Source: an uncultured Flavobacteriales bacterium
GTDB lineage: Bacteria > Bacteroidota > Bacteroidia > Flavobacteriales_D > Crocinitomicaceae
Length of the DNA: 64,000 nt
Direction of reading: 5' to 3'
Assembly (NCBI GenBank): GCA_913051935.1
Contig: CAJXCU010000001.1
Location: 1-64,000, forward strand
Shown here: positions 19,219 through 27,684 of the stretch, one piece after another
How the letters are laid out: each line of letters begins with the position of its first letter
Numbering within the stretch: the stretch's first letter is position 1
Position numbers and translations under genes: made by a program
Notes under the pieces: model-generated
What the model saw: only the letters and a program-made list of their open reading frames with translations
Databases searched by the model: none
What the model was told of the DNA's origin: nothing

Positions 19219-21366
19219 ATGAACACTTTAAAATTACACAGAGCGTTATCATTTATAATTTTATTTCTTTCGATTCTCAATGCCAATGCCCAAGTTCAAC
19301 TTGAAGCAAAGGTTTGGGCAACAATATCTGACCCGACAGATGTTCCATTTATAGATGAAAATGGACAGTTATCTTCTAATGATTTAGATTTTAATCAGGC
19401 GATTTTAGAATTGGAAATCACCTCAGTTGAAAGAGCATTTCCTTCTGCAAGAAAAGCTTCATTAATGAATGTTTTTGAGTTAAGCTCAGTATCCACGAAT
19501 CCTGTGGATTTTTATGCCAAATTGGTAAATGACGTTTCTGCACTTTCTATGATTGAGTATGCTCCTCATTACCAAACCTTGTCTACCCCGAATGACTATA
19601 TCGATGACGGTGGACATTATGCTCTAGGATTAATCAATGCACAGGATGCTTGGGGATTTACTTTTGGTAGTGCAGACATTACAATCGCAATATCTGATCA
19701 AAGCGCTGATGTAGGTCATTCAGAATTACAAAGTGAGGTGATCTATTCTGCTCCAGGCAACACCCCCATCTCTTCTCATGGCACAGCCGTTTCCATTATT
19801 GCTGCTGGTGGAACGAATAATGATACCCTTCACAGCCATATCGGTTACAACAGTACACTTGCTATTTATAATATGAACTATAACGCATTACTTGATGCCT
19901 CTTACGCGGGTTATAAGGTCATAAATATGAGCTGGATATCAGGATGTGAGTTTAGTGCCTATGCACAAGATGTCATAAATACAGTTTATGAAAATGGATC
20001 TTTTCTGGTTGCAGCTGCTGGAAATGGATCAACGTGTGGAGGTGCTGAAAACCTTGTTTATCCTGCCTCATACGAGAATGTATTTTCAGTAACAAGCATC
20101 GGCCCTAATGATAATCATGAAAGAATCATTGGTGATTCTTCATCAACGCATCAGCACAATGTAGCGGTAGATCTATGCGCTCCAGGTTATGATGTATACA
20201 TTAGTCCTATTCAAGGCTGGGATTTGATTTCTTCGGGTACCTCTTATGCGACCCCGTTGGTTTCAGGCACGGTTGCTCTAATGCTCGCAGCAAACCCCTG
20301 CTTAAGTAATGATGATATAGAACATATACTAAAAAGTTCCTCGGTTTTTATTGATGACCTAAATCCTGATTATGCAGGTATAATAGGTGAGGGTAGATTG
20401 GATGCAGGTGCGGCTGTTGAGATGGCCTTTAATTTTAATACATTAGAAATCAATGCCGATATTTCCGTTGTTTGCGACGATTTCTGGGATGGGCATATAG
20501 ATTTGGAAATTGTTGGCGGCTATGCCCCATATTATGCCAATTGGTCTAATGGTGCTGAGGGTCTTAATTTAACGGTCCCTGCAGGTGAGTTTAGCGTGAG
20601 TATTTCTGATGCAATGGGTTGTAATTTGGATACTACATTTATTATCGAGGAATCTACGCCAATTTCATCAATTGAAGAAAGTATTCAGCATGTGAATTGT
20701 CACGGAGAAAATACTGGTTCAATAGATATTACAATATCGGGGGGTACACCGGATTTTTCATTCTCCTGGATGCATGGTGCTACCACAGAAGATTTAGTGA
20801 ATTTAGAAGCTGGCACCTACCAATTAGCGCTTACTGATGGGAATGGCTGTGTTTATTTTTCAAGCTATGAGGTGCTACAATCGGAAGAAATCCAGGCAAA
20901 TTTAGAAATTGAGGATCCGTTGATGGGTGCAACTTCCATCGATCTCAATCTCACTGTTGAGGGAGGAACTGCTCCTTACACTTTTATTTGGAACACAGGT
21001 GATGCTTCAGAGGATCTTTTCAGTGTGTCTGAGGGGTTTTATGAGGTAACTGTTATCGATATCAATGGTTGTGCTGCAATGGCAAATATTACGGTTTATC
21101 CTGCAGATTTTGCCCAATCAAATGAGCTTTCCTTTGCGGAGGTCAAAGTTTATCCGAATCCAACCTCTAAACCTGCTACTGTCACTTGGACAAATTATGA
21201 ATTCAATACTTTAACCATCTTGAATGCTCGTGGTCAAAAAATAGAGCAAAGGAATGTTAGGGAGCAAAATACATATCAAACCACAACATTAAAGCCAGGA
21301 GTATATTTCATCAATCTTTCAAATCAAAACCAATATACTACAACAAAAAAGCTTGTTGTTAAATAA
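19219..21366 (+). CDS. S8 subtilisin-like serine peptidase with SprB-like repeats and T9SS C-terminal sorting domain
   Basis: Signal peptide; SSHGTAVSIIAAG (His), SSGTSYATPLVSGTVALML (Ser); three ~65-aa repeats (GGYAPYYANWSNGAEGL..., GGTPDFSFSWMHGATTEDL..., GGTAPYTFIWNTGDASEDL...); VKVYPNPTS...GVYFINLSN...KKLVVK tail. Confidence 0.9.
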   Translation: MNTLKLHRALSFIILFLSILNANAQVQLEAKVWATISDPTDVPFIDENGQLSSNDLDFNQAILELEITSVERAFPSARKASLMNVFELSSVSTNPVDFYAKLVNDVSALSMIEYAPHYQTLSTPNDYIDDGGHYALGLINAQDAWGFTFGSADITIAISDQSADVGHSELQSEVIYSAPGNTPISSHGTAVSIIAAGGTNNDTLHSHIGYNSTLAIYNMNYNALLDASYAGYKVINMSWISGCEFSAYAQDVINTVYENGSFLVAAAGNGSTCGGAENLVYPASYENVFSVTSIGPNDNHERIIGDSSSTHQHNVAVDLCAPGYDVYISPIQGWDLISSGTSYATPLVSGTVALMLAANPCLSNDDIEHILKSSSVFIDDLNPDYAGIIGEGRLDAGAAVEMAFNFNTLEINADISVVCDDFWDGHIDLEIVGGYAPYYANWSNGAEGLNLTVPAGEFSVSISDAMGCNLDTTFIIEESTPISSIEESIQHVNCHGENTGSIDITISGGTPDFSFSWMHGATTEDLVNLEAGTYQLALTDGNGCVYFSSYEVLQSEEIQANLEIEDPLMGATSIDLNLTVEGGTAPYTFIWNTGDASEDLFSVSEGFYEVTVIDINGCAAMANITVYPADFAQSNELSFAEVKVYPNPTSKPATVTWTNYEFNTLTILNARGQKIEQRNVREQNTYQTTTLKPGVYFINLSNQNQYTTTKKLVVK

Positions 21367-21395
21367 GCACCTTCAATGTTTAAGTTTCTCTAATT

Positions 21396-21424
21396 AAAGC
21401 CTTCTTTCGAGAGGGCTTTTTTAT
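21396..21424 (+). terminator. Rho-independent terminator after the S8 peptidase
   Basis: AAAGCCTTCT-TTCG-AGAGGGCTTT 10-bp stem (one G-U) with TTCG loop, followed by a T-rich tract. Confidence 0.85.
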
Positions 21425-21706
21425 TTCATGATCATCACAATGCTATATGAACAACTTGTCAGGGTGTTATTGCATTTGTGATACAAAACTCATTTCGAAA
21501 AATTAAGCAATTTTATCAGGCTCGTGACTCGTTCAATTAGATTTTTTATACTTTTTCAAACGAACTAAGTGTTTTTGTGTAACCTTCACCGCATCAATAC
21601 TTAGCGCATGCTGTGTAGGCTTCTTTAATTTCGATTTTGACCTATTGGTTGAGGTGTTTTCTCTTAAGAGATAGGTCCATCTTTGTAAGCACAAACAAAC
21701 ACAGCA

Positions 21707-21913
21707 ATGAGACAATTACAACACAAATTAAATCATGAGATCATGAAACTATTTATTCTAGACAAAGTAGCTTTTCAAACGGCATCTCTTCACAAAAAAG
21801 AACAGATTGTGGTAGAAACAAAAAACAGGGTGGAGGCTACGGTATTATTTATTACAATTTTTGGAAGCTTTTTCTCAATTATGATGACTATTAAGTCTTT
21901 GATCATACTTTAG
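21707..21913 (+). CDS. Small hypothetical protein with one predicted TM segment
   Basis: 68-aa ORF ending in VLFITIFGSFFSIMMTIKSLIIL; overlaps the rnz 3' end by 11 bp on the opposite strand. ORF evidence only. Confidence 0.3.
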   Translation: MRQLQHKLNHEIMKLFILDKVAFQTASLHKKEQIVVETKNRVEATVLFITIFGSFFSIMMTIKSLIIL

Positions 21914-22823
21914 TCAAATCGATACACATTCCATCCTCGGCAACTTCACTATTTGAAAATATTTCCTTTAGCTCCTTTAGGTGTTCTTCATTCGTTTTGT
22001 ATCGGGAGGAAATATGACCAACAACGAGCTTTTCAACTTTTGCATCTATTGCTATTTCTGCGGCATCTTTGGTTGTTGAGTGAGTTGTTGAATTCGCTCT
22101 TTTTTGGTCTTTGATTAGGAATGTTGCCTCATGATACAATACAGTAGCACGAGTTATGTTTTTTGAAATAGCTAAACTTTTTTTTGTATCCGAACAATAA
22201 GCATAGCTTAGGGCTTTTTGTGGCGGTAGGGTAAGTTCTTGATATTTATATTTTTCTCCTGATTCAAGAATAATATCTCGAGCGTTTTGGAGTGCCTTGA
22301 AATGTTCAATTTTTAAATCGTATTCTTTTATTTTATGTGGATCAATTTTAAGTGGTTTTGGTTTCTCCTTAATTAAAAATCCACATGTTGGAATTTTATG
22401 GGCCATTGGAAAGCTATGAACCTCGACAATTTCATCCTCGTATATGGTTGTCTCTCCATTCATGTCTAACTTTACGAAGTGTATGTTAAAACTTAACCTT
22501 GATCCTCCGAACTGAAGCATCGGTTTGATGAGCGCTTCAAGTTCATTTGGTCCGTATACCGTCAGCTCCTTGTCTCTGCCTAACAAATTCATTGTGCTTA
22601 ATAGGCCGACCAACCCAAAATAATGGTCACCATGAAGATGCGATATGAATATATGGCTTATTTTCTGAAAATTGATTTTATATTTTCTTAGTTGAATTTG
22701 TGTTCCTTCTGCACAATCGATTAAAAAATGTCGACCATTGCAGTTGACATATTGTGCCGAAGGCATTCTATTTTTTGTAGGTAGAGCGGCACCACTTCCA
22801 AGAATGGTTACGGAGAAGTTCAC
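21903..22823 (-). CDS. rnz: Ribonuclease Z
   Basis: FISHLHGDHYFGLVGLLSTM, YCSDTKKS, LYHEATF, VGHISSRY; GTG start overlapping the upstream TAG by 1 nt. Confidence 0.95.
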   Translation of the reverse strand: MNFSVTILGSGAALPTKNRMPSAQYVNCNGRHFLIDCAEGTQIQLRKYKINFQKISHIFISHLHGDHYFGLVGLLSTMNLLGRDKELTVYGPNELEALIKPMLQFGGSRLSFNIHFVKLDMNGETTIYEDEIVEVHSFPMAHKIPTCGFLIKEKPKPLKIDPHKIKEYDLKIEHFKALQNARDIILESGEKYKYQELTLPPQKALSYAYCSDTKKSLAISKNITRATVLYHEATFLIKDQKRANSTTHSTTKDAAEIAIDAKVEKLVVGHISSRYKTNEEHLKELKEIFSNSEVAEDGMCIDLTKV

Positions 22824-23173
22824 TATTTTAGTGTGGCAAGTGCGCTGTCTAGATTTTCACTCAGGTTGAGTACTTTATCTAGTTGAGCAATTTGAACCAA
22901 TTTGAAAACGTCAGGTTGCAGTCCAGCGAGGTGAAAAGAACCACTCGTATCTTTACAAAGCCTATTCGCAATCAATATAGCACTAAGTCCAGATGAATCG
23001 CAATACTTCGTTTGGCTCATGTCAAGAACAATGAGGTTATTGGCGCTTTTGTTTAGATGAATAAACAAGCTTTTGAGTTCAGGTGCATTCGTTGAGTCTA
23101 GTTTATCAACTTGTGAGTAAACGACCGCAACATTTCCTTTATGTTCAGATGAAAAATTCTTCATTACCCTCAA
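22823..23173 (-). CDS. STAS domain protein (anti-sigma factor antagonist-like)
   Basis: VVYSQVDKLDSTNAPELKSLF and the YCDSSGLSAIL phosphoacceptor-type motif. Confidence 0.85.
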   Translation of the reverse strand: MRVMKNFSSEHKGNVAVVYSQVDKLDSTNAPELKSLFIHLNKSANNLIVLDMSQTKYCDSSGLSAILIANRLCKDTSGSFHLAGLQPDVFKLVQIAQLDKVLNLSENLDSALATLK

Positions 23174-23184
23174 AAATATAAAAT

Positions 23185-24114
23185 TTAGCGTTCAATTTGA
23201 GAGGCGAGTAAATAAATTACCGCCATTCGCACCGCAACACCATTTTCTACTTGCTGAAGAATGATACTTTGTTCACTGTCTGCGACATCAGATGTAATCT
23301 CAACGCCCCTATTGATAGGCCCTGGATGCATGACAACTATTTTTTTGGATAATGAATCTAAAATTTCTTTATTAAGACCAAATAACATTGAATATTCTCT
23401 CAAAGAAGGGAAATAAGTTTCGTCTTGTCTTTCTAGCTGTATGCGAAGCATATTTGCAACATCACACCATTCTAGAGCTTCTTTGAGGTTTGTGGATACT
23501 TTCACACCGAGGTCCTTAATATTTTTTGGAATCAAGTTTAATGGTCCGCAAACCATGACTTCAGCTCCAAGTTTTTGAAGGCAATAAATGTTGGATAATG
23601 CGACTCTTGAGTGAAGAATATCTCCTACGATTACAACTTTTTTCCCTTTTACACTGCCTAGCTTTTCTCTAATTGAATATGCATCAAGAAGTGCTTGGGT
23701 CGGATGCTCATGAGTTCCGTCTCCTGCATTTATGACTTTGGCGCCTATTTTCCTTGATAAGAAAGATGCGGCTCCTGGGTTGGGATGACGCATCACAACA
23801 AGATCCACCTTCATGGATAGGATATTGTTTACCGTATCTACAAGAGATTCCCCTTTTTTAACTGAGCTTCCCGACGCACTAAAGTTTACAATGTCTGCCG
23901 ATAATCTTTTTTCAGCTAACTCGAAAGACAATTTGGTTCTAGTTGAATTTTCAAAAAATAAATTGGCAATGGTAATGTCTCGTAAGGAGGGTACTTTTTT
24001 TATGGGACGATTGATTACTTCCTTAAAACTATCAGCTGTTTTGAAAATTAAATGGATGTCTTCAGTAGACAGCTCTTTAATTCCAACAAGGTGCTCAACG
24101 CTTAAATTATTCAT
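23185..24114 (-). CDS. pyrB: Aspartate carbamoyltransferase catalytic subunit
   Basis: FFENSTRTKLSFELAEKRL, VMRHPNPGAA, NAGDGTHEHPTQALLDAYSI, HPGPINRGVEI. Confidence 0.97.
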   Translation of the reverse strand: MNNLSVEHLVGIKELSTEDIHLIFKTADSFKEVINRPIKKVPSLRDITIANLFFENSTRTKLSFELAEKRLSADIVNFSASGSSVKKGESLVDTVNNILSMKVDLVVMRHPNPGAASFLSRKIGAKVINAGDGTHEHPTQALLDAYSIREKLGSVKGKKVVIVGDILHSRVALSNIYCLQKLGAEVMVCGPLNLIPKNIKDLGVKVSTNLKEALEWCDVANMLRIQLERQDETYFPSLREYSMLFGLNKEILDSLSKKIVVMHPGPINRGVEITSDVADSEQSIILQQVENGVAVRMAVIYLLASQIER

Positions 24115-24655
24115 TGTTTTCTTTACTATACAGTACTATTTTGTCTTGTCCTTCAATTTCTGTCCACTCTACCGATACCCGCTCTGACAGTAAGGTGTCT
24201 ACCGCTTTACCAACATAGTTCGCGTCAATTGGAAGGTCTCTTCTGAAGCGTCTATCGATAAGAACGAGTAGCTCAACACTTTTGGGTCTACCAAAGGAGA
24301 GCAGTGCATCTAGTCCTGAACGAATTGTTCTTCCTGTGAAGAGTACGTCATCTACGAGGACAATGTTCTTGTTTTCTATGCTAAAGTCAATATTTGTTAC
24401 ACTCGGGATTAGTGGAATCTCTCTTCTTCTAAAGTCATCTCTATAAAATGTAATGTCTAGAGAACCACACTTAATTTCCTTACTGAGAATATTTTCGAGC
24501 TGCTCTTTTAGCCTTTGGACCACGTGAATACCCCTTGGCTGTAGGCCAATGATCACAGTTTCACTAAAGTCGTTATGGGTTTCAATGAGCTCATGGCAAA
24601 GTCTTTTAAGAGTCAGTTCAAGGTGCTTCGCATTAAGGATGACCTGCTTTTCCAT
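24107..24655 (-). CDS. pyrR: Bifunctional pyr operon regulator/uracil phosphoribosyltransferase PyrR
   Basis: GLQPRGIHVVQRL, NIVLVDDVLFTGRTIRSGLDAL (PRPP loop); overlaps pyrB by 8 bp. Confidence 0.93.
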   Translation of the reverse strand: MEKQVILNAKHLELTLKRLCHELIETHNDFSETVIIGLQPRGIHVVQRLKEQLENILSKEIKCGSLDITFYRDDFRRREIPLIPSVTNIDFSIENKNIVLVDDVLFTGRTIRSGLDALLSFGRPKSVELLVLIDRRFRRDLPIDANYVGKAVDTLLSERVSVEWTEIEGQDKIVLYSKENNE

Positions 24656-24698
24656 TGGGGCAAAGATAAACCTATTTTGGGATTTACAAACGATTTAT

Positions 24699-25958
24699 TT
24701 ACCAAAAGGATGGTTTATAATCTGATATTAAAAAGAAGCTTCCTGTAATCAGAAGTGTATCTTCCTCACTCAATTTAGATTTGATTTGGGCTGTAGCTTC
24801 TCTCAAATTTGAGAAAACAGGAATTTCATTTTCTAAGAGTCTTATTACATTTTCCCAATCCTCTTTTGATTTCGATCTCGGGTTTGAAAACAAACAGAGG
24901 CTGGACTGAGTATTGTCAAGAACCTCTAATGTTCGGTCGCTATATACTTTGTCCTTTGCACCACCAAAAATAATATAGAGTTTCCCTTTTGTTTGGTTTT
25001 TTGCATATTCAATTGATTTTTGAATACCCACATCATTATGCGATACATCTAAATATAGTTTAGGGCTCTCAGCAACACACTCTAGTCTCAGGCCATAGCC
25101 TGTATTTTGCTCCAAATGTTGTAAAGCCTTTTCCACATTATCAGGATGAGATTTGCGTTTCGACAGAAAATCAAACAAGTCGAGTGCAAGATTAAAGTTC
25201 TCTTTTTGGTATTTGGGCAATCCTTCAAATGGGTATTGATTCTGATTTACATGTAGTATCGCATCCTTTTTCTTGGATTTGGACTCAAATATTGGAAAAC
25301 TGTGCGCTTCTTTTTTCCCTATAAAAAGAGGCGTATTTGCCTTGATTATGCCGGCTTTTTCCTTTGAAATAGCTTCTGGCGTATTTCCTAGAAACTCCGT
25401 GTGATCTCTGCTTATATTTGTAATTGCTGTTGCGACTGGTTGTAACACATTGGTTGCGTCTAAGCGTCCGCCCATACCCGTCTCAAATATGCAATAGTCA
25501 CAACCTTGGTCTAAGAAATGTTTTACGGCCAGAACAAAGGTAATTTCAAAAAATGAAGGTTTAAAATCGAGCTTTAGTGCCTGAACATCCTCTATGTAGT
25601 CCAATACCTCTGTTTGAGTAATCATCGCGCCATCTATCCTTATGCGTTCTCGAAAGTCAAAAATATGTGGTGATGTAAAAAGACCGACTTTATGATTTGC
25701 TTCTGTAAGCAAAGAAGATAGAAAACTACAGGTGCTGCCTTTTCCGTTGGTACCTGCGATATGCACGGCCTTCAGTTTTGTGATATCGAGATTAAAATGA
25801 TTTAGAAGTTTTTTTGTGTGGCTTAGGCCAGGTTTATAGGCAATACCTCCTTGTTTTTGAAAGGCAGGAAATTGATGGAATAACCAATCAATTTTAGATT
25901 TATACCTAGCCTGCGTCAATTTGAACCGTGTAAAAAGCTGTACGGATTGGTGCTCCAA
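24699..25958 (-). CDS. folC: Bifunctional folylpolyglutamate synthase/dihydrofolate synthase
   Basis: KAVHIAGTNGKGSTCSFLSSLL, GLFTSPHIFDFRERI, ETGMGGRLDATNV. Start uncertain: ATG 25958 overlaps tonB by 53 bp; TTG 25919 is an alternative. Confidence 0.92.
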   Translation of the reverse strand: MEHQSVQLFTRFKLTQARYKSKIDWLFHQFPAFQKQGGIAYKPGLSHTKKLLNHFNLDITKLKAVHIAGTNGKGSTCSFLSSLLTEANHKVGLFTSPHIFDFRERIRIDGAMITQTEVLDYIEDVQALKLDFKPSFFEITFVLAVKHFLDQGCDYCIFETGMGGRLDATNVLQPVATAITNISRDHTEFLGNTPEAISKEKAGIIKANTPLFIGKKEAHSFPIFESKSKKKDAILHVNQNQYPFEGLPKYQKENFNLALDLFDFLSKRKSHPDNVEKALQHLEQNTGYGLRLECVAESPKLYLDVSHNDVGIQKSIEYAKNQTKGKLYIIFGGAKDKVYSDRTLEVLDNTQSSLCLFSNPRSKSKEDWENVIRLLENEIPVFSNLREATAQIKSKLSEEDTLLITGSFFLISDYKPSFW

Positions 25959-26556
25959 GCTGTGCTTTGAATTTCACATTCTTTTTTACGTGATCAACAA
26001 CAAGCTTAATGACATTTTGATCTGGGTGGGTAGTTGCGCTTGTTGATTTGGCAGATATTACTACTCCCTTGTCATTTACAGTCAGTAGAATGGCTACTTG
26101 ACCGCTATAATCCGTATTCGGTTGATCTGGCACGGGAGCATTTAAACGAACGAGTTCGCCGTAACCGCCGCCACCTGTTCCACCATTATCTCCTCCTCCC
26201 GATCCATCTCCATCACTACCGCCGCCAAATTCTTGACCACCACCACTTCCACCAAACGGATTTGAGACGGCTTCATCCGGTTTATTATCCGTTAGTTCAT
26301 CGTTAGAGTTGTTCGTTGGATTTTTACTTTGGGCTGGCTTTTTGGATTTTGAGGGCTTTTTACTCTGGGCTTTGTGCGATTCAGCCACGAAGTTCTTGAT
26401 TTCTTGGGGTAGAGGAGGGGCAACCGTCACTAATGATTTGACTTCAATAGGAACGCTAAACTTGATGAAAGACAGGCAAATCAATACAATAAGCATAAAG
26501 CTTAGCGTGAAGACCATTGACTTCCTCTTATGTTTGTCTTTTTGTTCCTTTTTCAA
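25906..26556 (-). CDS. Energy transducer TonB family protein
   Basis: N-terminal TM, Gly-rich linker, C-terminal VAILLTVNDKGVVISAKSTSATTHPDQNVIKLV; located after exbB-exbD. Confidence 0.85.
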   Translation of the reverse strand: MKKEQKDKHKRKSMVFTLSFMLIVLICLSFIKFSVPIEVKSLVTVAPPLPQEIKNFVAESHKAQSKKPSKSKKPAQSKNPTNNSNDELTDNKPDEAVSNPFGGSGGGQEFGGGSDGDGSGGGDNGGTGGGGYGELVRLNAPVPDQPNTDYSGQVAILLTVNDKGVVISAKSTSATTHPDQNVIKLVVDHVKKNVKFKAQLGAPIRTAFYTVQIDAG

Positions 26557-26562
26557 TGCTTT

Positions 26563-26973
26563 TTATTTGTCGTAAGCAAGTACAGGGTCCCATCCATTGA
26601 ATTGAGATAAACCAAGGACCTTGAAAACAGATTCATAGTCGGCTTGCTTATGTCCCGCGATTCGTACTTTGGTCTTACCTGATTCTTCTACCGCAGCCGT
26701 AATCAATCCCTCCATATCGGTATAATTCACCTCCTCACTTTCTTTATCTCCTAACTTTACTATATAGTTGTTGTTTTCTAAGACGAGAACAGTAGGTTCA
26801 ACAGGTGTCTGGTCTGTCGGTAAATTTTGTTCTGCTTTTGGCAAATCAAGCGGTGTCTGATTGTTCGCCATCAAACTCATAATGATGAAGAAAATCAATA
26901 GCAAGAAAACCAGATCAGTCATACTGGCCATTCCTCCTTCAATTTTAATTTTATTTCTCTGGTTAAAGCTCAT
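26563..26973 (-). CDS. exbD: ExbD/TolR family biopolymer transporter
   Basis: MASMTDLVFLLLIFFIIMSLMANN single TM with conserved Asp; adjacent to exbB. Confidence 0.92.
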   Translation of the reverse strand: MSFNQRNKIKIEGGMASMTDLVFLLLIFFIIMSLMANNQTPLDLPKAEQNLPTDQTPVEPTVLVLENNNYIVKLGDKESEEVNYTDMEGLITAAVEESGKTKVRIAGHKQADYESVFKVLGLSQFNGWDPVLAYDK

Positions 26974-26984
26974 GATATAGTGGT

Positions 26985-27653
26985 TTATTGTTCCCCTTTC
27001 TTATCGTAGTTCTTCATTAAGTTGAATGAGATGTTTTCCATTTCAATGGCAATCTTTTCTAGCTTCATCACGAGGTGATTATAACCAACGTAGGCGACAA
27101 TACCAACGACCAATCCCGAAACAGTCGTGGTCATCGCTGTAAGAATACCTCCGGAGATAGTTTTGATTTCTAATGTGCCTGCGCCCTCTAGACCGATAAA
27201 TACCGAAACCATACCAAGTGTTGTGCCTAAGAAGCCAATCATCGGTGCAACACCGGAGCATGTAGCCAAAACGCCCAGCTTTTCTCCGAGCCTAGCCATT
27301 TCAAAATCGCCTTGATTTTTCAGCTGAGACTCAGCAATAGACTTTTTATTTCCGTCTTTGTGTGAAGAAATATATTTTGAAATAAGCTTTTTAAAGGGGT
27401 TTGTCGAATTTTCATATTTGCTGAGCATCATAGAATCATACTCTTCTTCTATTTTTCTGTTGATTGCACTATAGCTTTTCAGTATGCTATTGAAATCAAA
27501 ATACTTTTTTACAAAGATGAAAACAACATAACCTAAAATTAGCAATAGGGTAATATTGATCGTTAGACCAACAAGCTCATCAGTATTGACGAAAACCTCC
27601 CAAAATGTTTTGGTTGTTTCAATTGGGGCAGCAGTTAAAAAAAATGGATTCAT
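26985..27653 (-). CDS. exbB: MotA/TolQ/ExbB proton channel family protein
   Basis: GVAPMIGFLGTTLGMVSVFIGLE, ISGGILTAMTTTVSGLVVGIVAYVGYN. Confidence 0.93.
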   Translation of the reverse strand: MNPFFLTAAPIETTKTFWEVFVNTDELVGLTINITLLLILGYVVFIFVKKYFDFNSILKSYSAINRKIEEEYDSMMLSKYENSTNPFKKLISKYISSHKDGNKKSIAESQLKNQGDFEMARLGEKLGVLATCSGVAPMIGFLGTTLGMVSVFIGLEGAGTLEIKTISGGILTAMTTTVSGLVVGIVAYVGYNHLVMKLEKIAIEMENISFNLMKNYDKKGEQ

Positions 27654-27684
27654 AATGACAAAACGTTTAGTTGAAATATAGTTA

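Noticed and set aside
21533-21715. 60-aa minus-strand ORF, Cys-rich start and basic tail
   Set aside because: No domain, in a low-information intergenic gap; coding not supportable.
26034-26306. His-rich plus-strand ORF opposite tonB
   Set aside because: Product of the Gly-rich TonB linker codons read antisense.
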